DNA of 64,000 bases, from positions 19,123 to 83,122 of the forward strand of contig JAQXBF010000037.1 in the NCBI GenBank assembly GCA_029252555.1. The letters run 5' to 3'. The notes beneath the pieces are model-generated. The model was not told where the DNA came from, searched no databases, and saw only the letters and a program-made list of their open reading frames with translations. This stretch comes from Porticoccaceae bacterium. Its GTDB lineage: Bacteria; Pseudomonadota; Gammaproteobacteria; Pseudomonadales; Porticoccaceae. Numbering within the stretch: the stretch's first letter is position 1; every line of letters starts with the position of its first letter. Positions 56,577 to 64,000 of this stretch are shown one piece after another. The position numbers were made by a program, and so were the translations under genes.

Positions 56577-56931
56577 AACGCTGGAGCAGTCTGCCCCAAG
56601 ATTGCCTTAACAACAAGCTCAACTCGTTCTGACCCAGTTTATCTGCGTCTTTACGAGCTAAAAAAATAATATCAAGTGGCATAGGAAATTCGGTTTGCCT
56701 AAAGGTATCCCTAACAACCCGCTTAACGCGATTGCGACCCACTGCTGTCGGGATGTTTTTTTTGCCTACCACCAGACCCAATCTCGATTGATCGCAGTCA
56801 CTAGGCTTGGCTATCAAAAGAAGATTTGGGTGGGCAACTTTGATTTGATTGCGGTCAAAGACCTCCTGGAACTCGGAGGCTTTTGAAAGACGTCGATTTT
56901 TACTGAAGCTATAACTGGGCACAGAGCCCAA
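56548..56931 (-). CDS. rnpA: Ribonuclease P protein component RnpA
   Basis: RnpA is the protein cofactor of RNase P, which trims tRNA 5' ends. The product is up to 127 residues with the RNA-binding motif GRNRVKRVVRDTFR and the SFSKNRRLSKASEF start. TTG 56931 or GTG 56922 could begin translation. It follows rpmH by five bases. Confidence 0.95.
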   Translation of the reverse strand: MGSVPSYSFSKNRRLSKASEFQEVFDRNQIKVAHPNLLLIAKPSDCDQSRLGLVVGKKNIPTAVGRNRVKRVVRDTFRQTEFPMPLDIIFLARKDADKLGQNELSLLLRQSWGRLLQRFEGLDNKDA

Positions 56932-56936
56932 AAACC

Positions 56937-57071
56937 TTAAGCTGCTAGACGCTTACGGCCCTTGGCACGACGGCGGTTTAGAACTGCTCGTCCGCCTTTG
57001 GTAGCCATACGAGATCTAAAGCCGTGGGTGCGCTTGCGCTTTAAGTTGCTTGGTTGAAATGTTCTTTTCAT
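56937..57071 (-). CDS. rpmH: 50S ribosomal protein L34
   Basis: The 44-residue product is a full-length, highly basic L34 with the invariant [19 protein letters not shown] start and the [10 protein letters not shown] end. It opens the rpmH-rnpA-yidD-yidC operon. A good sigma-70 promoter lies 48-76 bases upstream. Confidence 0.98.
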   Translation of the reverse strand: MKRTFQPSNLKRKRTHGFRSRMATKGGRAVLNRRRAKGRKRLAA

Positions 57072-57118
57072 GGCTTTGAATCCGAAAAATTATTTACAGT
57101 ACTGTTTTTAGGCGGGCG

Positions 57119-57147
57119 ATTTTAATGAAATTAACCCTGTATATCAA
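57119..57147 (-). promoter_or_regulatory. Sigma-70 promoter of rpmH
   Basis: On the minus strand TTGATA (57142-57147) and TAAAAT (57119-57124) are exactly 17 bases apart, each with one or two changes from consensus. Confidence 0.65.
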
Positions 57148-57600
57148 TGATTTATTACTTAAATTTCACTTAAAACACTAAAACAAGCCACATCATGGGC
57201 CACAGCTAACCAGTTAACAGCTAACACACAATATACCCCCAGATTATTCAAACCGACTCCGTCTATCAGACTTTGAAAAACTTTCCTGTGTGAATAAAGG
57301 TATAACTTTCAAAGTTACCCCTAGTTCTAGCCGATTATTAAACAAAAAAAATCAGCCTTGAATTCTATTCCCAACCAAAACATAACTATCAACAACAAGA
57401 GCAATCGCTAAAAACCACAGTTATACAGATAGGAAATGAACCTAAGGTGTTGATTACAATAAAGAAAGTAAACATATTAACAAAAACATAGCCTCCCAAT
57501 AACAACAGTAATCAATTAAACTATAAATACTAAAGATAATATTACATGCCTATAACTTTAAGGAACCAAAGTTAACCACAGTAATAACAAGGCAATAAAA
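57148..57600. other. rpmH-mnmG gap: AT-rich origin candidate B
   Basis: The 588-base gap between divergent rpmH and mnmG is strongly AT-rich. It holds one consensus DnaA box (TTATTCACA, minus strand, 57289-57297) and several with one mismatch: TTATTCAAA 57244-57252, TTATACAGA 57421-57429, TTAACCACA 57572-57580. All genes on both sides point away from it for many kilobases, as expected around an origin. No protein gene is visible in it. Confidence 0.5.
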
Positions 57601-57603
57601 CTG

Positions 57604-57632
57604 CTTAATATTTACAACCACACCCGTATAAT
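57604..57632 (+). promoter_or_regulatory. Possible promoter of mnmG
   Basis: A perfect TATAAT at 57627-57632 lies 27 bases before the mnmG ATG. The minus-35 position (CTTAAT) is poor. Confidence 0.4.
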
Positions 57633-57659
57633 GGCCTCCTTAAATCAACTCACGACACA

Positions 57660-59540
57660 ATGATCATGCAGCATCCAGACAATTTTGACGTTATCATAAT
57701 TGGCGGCGGACATGCAGGCACAGAAGCTTGCTTGGCATCTGCGCGCATGGGCTGCAATACGTTGTTGTTAACTCATAATATTGAAACCCTCGGTCAAATG
57801 TCCTGTAACCCGGCGATTGGCGGTATAGGAAAAAGCCATTTGGTCAAAGAGATTGATGCGTTGGGCGGCGCGATGGCTAGGGCAACAGATTTGAGTGGCA
57901 TCCAATTTCGGGTGCTTAATTCTCGCAAGGGACCGGCAGTTCGAGCAACCAGAGCTCAGGCTGACAGAGTACGCTACAAGGCAGCCATCAGAGGTATTCT
58001 CGAAAACCAAAAAAATCTCACCATCTTCCAACAAGCTGTTGACGACTTAATTGTTGAGGGTGATCGCGTTACCGGTGTAGTTACCCAAATGGGACTGAGC
58101 TTTAAAGCCAGGACCGTTGTTGTTACTGCAGGCACATTTCTTGCCGGTAAAGTGCATATTGGTCTGGAAAACCATGCCGCTGGGCGAGCTGGAGACCCAC
58201 CAGCTGAAAATCTGGCAAAAAAATTACGTGAGCTGCCTTTTCGGGTTGAGCGTTTAAAAACAGGTACACCTCCGCGCATTGATGCTCGCACTATCGATTT
58301 CAGTAATCTTCAGGAGCAGTGGGGGGATAAACCTGAGCCTGTTATGTCTTACCTTAGTTCTGTTGCAGATCACCCTACCCAAACCTGCTGTTGGATTACC
58401 TACACCAACAAAAATACTCATGACATTATCCGAGGTGGTATGGACAGGTCGCCTATGTACACAGGCGTGATTGAAGGTGTTGGCCCTAGATACTGTCCCT
58501 CGATCGAAGACAAAGTGGTTCGTTTTGCCGATAAAGACCAACATCAAATATTTGTTGAGCCAGAGGGGTTAGATACTCACGAGCTCTACCCCAATGGTAT
58601 TTCTACCAGCCTGCCATTCGACGTTCAGCTTAATTTGGTGCGTTCTATCGCTGGTTTCGAAAATGCCCATATCACCAGGCCCGGTTACGCCATTGAATAT
58701 GATTATTTTAATCCTCAGGATTTAAAATATAGTCTTGAAACCAAAGGCGTGCAAGGGCTGTTCTTTGCCGGGCAGATAAATGGCACCACCGGCTATGAAG
58801 AGGCCGCTGCTCAAGGCTTGCTGGCGGGAACCAACGCGGCATTGCAGGTTCAAGACAAAGATAGCTGGTGCCCTCGTCGCGACAATGCCTACTTGGGTGT
58901 ACTGGTTGACGATCTAATTAGCATGGGTACAGCAGAGCCCTATCGCATGTTTACTAGTCGTGCGGAATTTAGGTTGCTCTTAAGGGAAGATAATGCTGAT
59001 TTGCGCCTCACCGAAAAGGGCCGTGAACTGGGATTAGTTGATGACTACCGCTGGCAACAATTTAGTGAAAAACGCGAAGCTATTGAGTTAGAGCGCCAGC
59101 GACTTAAATCCACCTGGGTCCAACCGGGAACAGCGGCGGCGGAGCAATTAGCTAATCATATCGAAAATAAGCTCTCCCATGAGTACAGCTTATTTGAGCT
59201 GCTTAAACGGCCGGAACTCAACTATGAAATTGTCAGCTCACTGTACCCTGACGGAAAGCAAGCATTAGGAGAAAAGGTAGCAGAACAGGTAGAAATTGAT
59301 GCCAAGTACAGCGGCTATATTGATCGCCAGCAAGACGAAGTCGATCGCCTGCAGCGTCACGAAAACACGGTTATTCCTAAGGGCTTCGACTATAAAAGTA
59401 TTCGCGGCCTATCCAATGAAGTGAAGCAAAAACTCGGCGATGCCATGCCTGAAACCCTGGCTCGAGCGGCCCGTATCCCCGGTGTTACTCCAGCCGCTAT
59501 TTCCCTGCTTTTGGTTTCGCTGAAAAAACATGCCGCATAA
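57660..59540 (+). CDS. mnmG: tRNA uridine-5-carboxymethylaminomethyl modification enzyme MnmG (GidA)
   Basis: MnmG is the FAD-dependent partner of MnmE. The 626-residue product has the dinucleotide-binding [17 protein letters not shown], the [16 protein letters not shown] signature ([18 protein letters not shown]) and [16 protein letters not shown] [16 protein letters not shown]. An ATG six bases downstream is an equally possible start. It overlaps rsmG by 11 bases. Confidence 0.98.
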   Translation: MIMQHPDNFDVIIIGGGHAGTEACLASARMGCNTLLLTHNIETLGQMSCNPAIGGIGKSHLVKEIDALGGAMARATDLSGIQFRVLNSRKGPAVRATRAQADRVRYKAAIRGILENQKNLTIFQQAVDDLIVEGDRVTGVVTQMGLSFKARTVVVTAGTFLAGKVHIGLENHAAGRAGDPPAENLAKKLRELPFRVERLKTGTPPRIDARTIDFSNLQEQWGDKPEPVMSYLSSVADHPTQTCCWITYTNKNTHDIIRGGMDRSPMYTGVIEGVGPRYCPSIEDKVVRFADKDQHQIFVEPEGLDTHELYPNGISTSLPFDVQLNLVRSIAGFENAHITRPGYAIEYDYFNPQDLKYSLETKGVQGLFFAGQINGTTGYEEAAAQGLLAGTNAALQVQDKDSWCPRRDNAYLGVLVDDLISMGTAEPYRMFTSRAEFRLLLREDNADLRLTEKGRELGLVDDYRWQQFSEKREAIELERQRLKSTWVQPGTAAAEQLANHIENKLSHEYSLFELLKRPELNYEIVSSLYPDGKQALGEKVAEQVEIDAKYSGYIDRQQDEVDRLQRHENTVIPKGFDYKSIRGLSNEVKQKLGDAMPETLARAARIPGVTPAAISLLLVSLKKHAA

Positions 59541-60222
59541 TGATAACAGCCCTTATGGGAAGGGTTTAAACGGCATTAAGCGAGCAAAATTACAGACTGG
59601 CATTGACAGTCTCGGTATTGAATATAATGCAGACCAATTAGATAAACTGCTGCTTTATCTCAACATGCTTGAGCGATGGAACAAAGCCTATAATCTGACC
59701 GCTGTTCGCGATTCAATGGAGATGATCGACCTGCACCTGTTAGATAGTTTGGCTGTTCTACCTTTTATCAATAAATCCACGGATATTATTGATGTGGGCA
59801 CAGGCCCAGGGTTGCCGGGAATACCTTTGGCCATTATGAGCCCCGACAAAGCCTTCACCCTGCTTGATAGCAATGGCAAGAAAACAAGGTTTCTGTTTCA
59901 AGCCATCAATGAGCTCGATTTGATAAACGTTGTTGAGGTTAATGCACGTGTGGAGCGGTTTCAGCCGGAGAAACCGTTCGATACGGTGCTCAGCAGGGCC
60001 TTCAGCTCCATACCTGATATGCTTAAAAACTGTTCACACCTCACCACAGAGACTGGGGACTTTATGGCCATGAAGGGTAAAAACCCCGAATCGGAGTTGA
60101 GCCAACTTGATAAAAACTATAAGGTCTCAGACTTGTGTCGATTAAACGTACCAGGTGTTGAAGGCGAAAGACACCTTATAAAAATTAATAAAACTAATCG
60201 TTCGCCAAGTTTAAACACCTAA
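59530..60222 (+). CDS. rsmG: 16S rRNA (guanine527-N7)-methyltransferase RsmG (GidB)
   Basis: RsmG methylates G527 of 16S rRNA. The 230-residue product has the [19 protein letters not shown] segment, the SAM loop [15 protein letters not shown] and the [10 protein letters not shown] region. It lies between mnmG and parA in the conserved order. Confidence 0.96.
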   Translation: MPHNDNSPYGKGLNGIKRAKLQTGIDSLGIEYNADQLDKLLLYLNMLERWNKAYNLTAVRDSMEMIDLHLLDSLAVLPFINKSTDIIDVGTGPGLPGIPLAIMSPDKAFTLLDSNGKKTRFLFQAINELDLINVVEVNARVERFQPEKPFDTVLSRAFSSIPDMLKNCSHLTTETGDFMAMKGKNPESELSQLDKNYKVSDLCRLNVPGVEGERHLIKINKTNRSPSLNT

Positions 60223-60233
60223 AGGTAAGTGCA

Positions 60234-61037
60234 GTGGTTCGTATACTCTCAATAGCAAATCAAAAAGGCGGTGTTGGTAAAACAACTACCAGCGTCAACT
60301 TGGCAGCTTCACTCGCGGCCTACAAAAAACGTGTACTGCTGGTTGATATAGACCCGCAGGGCAATGCCACTATGGGGTCTGGCGTCAATAAAGCAGAGTG
60401 CAAACGCAGCATCTATCATGTGCTAACTGAAAAAAATGCCATAGAAGATGTAATCGTGACGGCTGAACAGGGTAAATATCATCTTTTGCCCGCCAATGGT
60501 GATTTAGTGGCCGCTGAAGTTGAACTAATGCAGGAAATTGGCCGAGAAAGCCGCCTTCGCCATGCCATCAAGCGCGTGGCAGCTAATTATGACTACGTGA
60601 TTATCGACTGCCCGCCCTCACTCAATATGCTCACCGTAAATGCACTAGTGGCCAGTGATGGCGTACTTATACCAATGCAATGTGAGTACTATGCTCTGGA
60701 AGGCCTCTCTGCCCTCAATAATACGATCCGGCAAATTGCCAAGCTCATTAACCCCAGGTTACGCATCGAGGGTATTTTGCGAACCATGTATGATCCTCGC
60801 AGCAGCTTAACCAATGCCGTATCCGCTCAACTGAGAAAGTATTTTGGCGATCGTGTTTATCGGGTCAGCATTCCGCGCAACGTCCGGCTTGCAGAGGCGC
60901 CCAGCCACGGTAAGCCAGCACTGGCTTATGATCGAAACTCCAAAGGATCCGTTGCCTATTTAGCGTTGGCCGGAGAAATATTACGACAGGAAAAAGCCGC
61001 ACAGGCCCCAAAACCAAAGCCAGCAGGAAGAAAATAA
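60234..61037 (+). CDS. parA: Chromosome partition ATPase ParA
   Basis: ParA (Soj) drives origin segregation with ParB. The 267-residue product has the deviant Walker A KGGVGKTTTSVNLAASLA, DIDPQGNATMGSG and VIIDCPPSLNMLT. It starts at GTG 60234, and its stop abuts the parB ATG. Confidence 0.97.
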   Translation: MVRILSIANQKGGVGKTTTSVNLAASLAAYKKRVLLVDIDPQGNATMGSGVNKAECKRSIYHVLTEKNAIEDVIVTAEQGKYHLLPANGDLVAAEVELMQEIGRESRLRHAIKRVAANYDYVIIDCPPSLNMLTVNALVASDGVLIPMQCEYYALEGLSALNNTIRQIAKLINPRLRIEGILRTMYDPRSSLTNAVSAQLRKYFGDRVYRVSIPRNVRLAEAPSHGKPALAYDRNSKGSVAYLALAGEILRQEKAAQAPKPKPAGRK

Positions 61038-61961
61038 ATGGCAGCGAAACGACAAAGTCTTGGCAAAGGATTGGACGCATTGCTGGGAATAGCAGAGGAT
61101 GCAGAGGAACTTCAAGACCAGGCTACTATTGAGCCATCTGAAAAGCTTCCGGATCAGGACTTGGAATCGGTTGTACAGCCAACCGATGGTACTCTCAAAG
61201 AACTACCTGTCGAATTTTTGCAACGGGGACAGTATCAGCCTCGCCGAGACCTAAACTCTGAAGCTTTGCAAGAGCTAGCCAGCTCAATTAGCACTCAGGG
61301 TGTTATGCAGCCCATCATTGTTCGCTCTATTGGCGAAAACAAATATGAAATCATTGCTGGCGAACGCCGTTGGCGTGCCACACAGCAGGCCGGCTTGGAT
61401 ACTATCCCGGCAATTGTGCGGGAAGTATCCGACGAAGCGACCATTGCCATGTCGCTTATTGAGAATATTCAGCGAGAAGACCTTAACGCTATGGAAGAAA
61501 GCCTTGCGTTAATTCGGCTTCAAGATGAATTTAGTCTGACCCAACAGCAGGTCGCCGATGCTGTGGGCAAATCGCGCTCCGCCGTGACCAATTTAATGCG
61601 ACTTGCCTCTTTAGAAAAGGCAGTCCAAGAACAGTTAGAGCGTGGTGAGTTGGACTTAGGTCATGCCAAATGTCTGCTCGCCCTTGAAGGCAGCACCCAG
61701 ATAAGTGCCGCTCGCAGCGTGGCCGCTAACGCCATGACCGTTCGCCAAACAGAAGCCTTAGTTAAGAAGCTACAAAACGCTACCGAAACGACCCAAAAGC
61801 CAGAGGCCAGCAACCCGGATATCATGCGTCTCCAGGAAGAATTATCTGAGAAACTGGGGGCCGCTGTGAGCATTCAGCACAGCGCCAAAGGGGTTGGCAA
61901 GATGATTTTCAAGTACAACAGTGTCGATGAGCTGGAGGGAATTCTCGCCCACCTAAAATAA
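61038..61961 (+). CDS. parB: Chromosome partition protein ParB
   Basis: ParB binds parS and spreads on DNA using CTP. The 307-residue product starts with the ParA-contacting KRQSLGKGLDALLG peptide. It then has the GQYQPRRDLN and AGERRWRATQQAG boxes, a helix-turn-helix (LTQQQVADAVGKSRSAVTN) and a C-terminal dimer domain. Its likely targets are the two parS sites in recF. Confidence 0.97.
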   Translation: MAAKRQSLGKGLDALLGIAEDAEELQDQATIEPSEKLPDQDLESVVQPTDGTLKELPVEFLQRGQYQPRRDLNSEALQELASSISTQGVMQPIIVRSIGENKYEIIAGERRWRATQQAGLDTIPAIVREVSDEATIAMSLIENIQREDLNAMEESLALIRLQDEFSLTQQQVADAVGKSRSAVTNLMRLASLEKAVQEQLERGELDLGHAKCLLALEGSTQISAARSVAANAMTVRQTEALVKKLQNATETTQKPEASNPDIMRLQEELSEKLGAAVSIQHSAKGVGKMIFKYNSVDELEGILAHLK

Positions 61962-62079
61962 CTTCGGTTACCAGCCGTATTAACCCTCTGAATTACCAAA
62001 ATATACTGCATCTCCCGAGTTGAATATTACCAACACTATACCTATAATGCCGACCCGTTCGAGGTAGGCTCCATTTACT

Positions 62080-62493
62080 TTGTTTCGGTCTTGGGAACAG
62101 GCAGAAAAAGATGGCCTTATTATGTCTACCATTTCGACACCGCCGATCTACAAGGTAGCGTTGTACCAAATATTTATCCTTCTTGCTATTTGTGGGATTG
62201 TAGTTTGGGTCGACAGTCTTCTAGCCAGCTCCATTTTGGCAGGAGGCCTAATTCAAATAGGCCCCCAGGCCTGGTTTGCGCATCAGGCTTACAAGTATAG
62301 TGGCGCAAGGCAGGTAGATAAGATCGTTCGGGCTATGTATTGGGGAGAGTCCGGAAAGGTTGTTTTAACAGCAGCGCTGTTTATTACTGCCTTTATAGTT
62401 TTGAAACAGCTTAACTTTCTGGCCGTTTTTAGTACCTTTATTGTAATGATACCTCTGCAGTGGTTTATTACCGTAAAGATATTGAAGCACTAA
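62080..62493 (+). CDS. atpI: ATP synthase subunit I (AtpI)
   Basis: AtpI is a small membrane protein that aids assembly of the c ring. The product is 137 residues from TTG 62080, or 123 from ATG 62122, which looks the more natural start. It has four hydrophobic segments with the YQIFILLAICGIVVWVDSLL start and GLIQIGPQAWFAHQAYKYSGA, typical of AtpI. It is the first gene of the atp set. Confidence 0.85.
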   Translation: MFRSWEQAEKDGLIMSTISTPPIYKVALYQIFILLAICGIVVWVDSLLASSILAGGLIQIGPQAWFAHQAYKYSGARQVDKIVRAMYWGESGKVVLTAALFITAFIVLKQLNFLAVFSTFIVMIPLQWFITVKILKH

Positions 62494-62535
62494 CACCGGA
62501 GACTGTGTGGCACTGCTATAGAAGGTTATATAAGG

Positions 62536-62563
62536 TTGCGATTTTTTTGTCCCCCCTTATTAA
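62536..62563 (+). promoter_or_regulatory. Possible promoter upstream of atpB
   Basis: TTGCGA (62536-62541) and TATTAA (62558-62563) are 16 bases apart in the 130-base gap between atpI and atpB. Matches are moderate. Confidence 0.33.
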
Positions 62564-62608
62564 TGCATGTAGCTTGATAGCCACAACTTTAGAATTGCAC
62601 TGATTTAA

Positions 62609-63646
<1,038 letters not shown>

Positions 63647-63671
63647 TTTCACTTTATTATTTAACTACTAA

Positions 63672-63926
<255 letters not shown>

Positions 63927-63970
63927 CAAAAATTAATGATTTTTAACTCATCTATTAATGAGGAAATGGC

Positions 63971-64000
63971 GTGAATATTAACTTAACGCTTTTTGGTCAA
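63971..64000 (+). CDS. atpF: ATP synthase Fo subunit b, start only
   Basis: A GTG at 63971, preceded by GAGGAAATGG, opens a frame reading MNINLTLFGQ, the usual AtpF N-terminus. The rest lies beyond the window. Confidence 0.8.
   Translation, partial: MNINLTLFGQ

Overview
This window is a contiguous stretch of a gammaproteobacterial chromosome at roughly 50% GC. Three things point there: the polar-type flagellar genes (FlhF, FleN, FleQ-like and FleR-like regulators, FlgP/FlgT disk proteins), the gyrB-recF-dnaN-dnaA, mnmG-rsmG-parA-parB and atp genes in a Pseudomonas-like neighbourhood, and the ubiC-ubiA and two-subunit glyQ-glyS genes. A marine Cellvibrionales/SAR92-like member is my best guess, from protein flavour only; nothing in the window proves it. 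I see no tRNA or rRNA genes, insertion sequences, CRISPR arrays or prophage.

Bases 1-35,800 form a nearly complete flagellar locus. On the left are flgA (cut by the window edge), flgM and flgN, then a minus-strand set: an FlhB C-terminal paralogue with a FliK-like protein, and a LysM-like protein with FlgT and FlgP (outer-membrane disk). A divergent sigma-54 promoter region separates these from flhA-flhF-fleN-fliA. Facing them is a 16-kb minus-strand run from a FleR-like regulator through fliEFGHIJ-fliK-fliMNOPQR-flhB, ending in two unfamiliar membrane genes: a DamX-like SPOR protein and a coiled-coil protein. A FleQ-like activator without its N-terminal domain, a ClC channel, a Sel1-repeat protein and fliS follow. 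The motor operon pomA-pomB-pomB' encodes one A subunit and two B subunits. Recognisable sigma-54, sigma-28 and FleQ-like sites suggest the usual hierarchy: FleQ first, then sigma-54 genes, then FliA/FlgM-controlled late genes. Hook-rod genes, flagellin, fliD, fliL, fleS and motX/Y are not in the window.

Bases 35,300-42,300 hold housekeeping genes: two small proteins, an M48 metalloprotease pseudogene with four in-frame stops, yaaA, a DUF938 methyltransferase, ubiA-ubiC, a lipid A-type acyltransferase and galU.

Bases 42,400-64,000 are the origin-proximal region: glyQS, plsC, gyrB-recF-dnaN-dnaA (minus), mnmE-yidC-yidD-rnpA-rpmH (minus), then mnmG-rsmG-parA-parB-atpI-atpB-atpE-atpF (plus). Compared with the usual Pseudomonas-type order, the rpmH-to-mnmE block is inverted. 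This leaves two AT-rich gaps with DnaA boxes, dnaA/mnmE and rpmH/mnmG, as rival origin candidates. Two parS-like palindromes lie inside recF.

The most interesting items are the inverted origin block, the DamX-like/coiled-coil pair, the double PomB, the motif-poor FlhF, FleQ and FleR variants, the ClC lacking both key glutamates, and the pseudogene decayed by stops alone.
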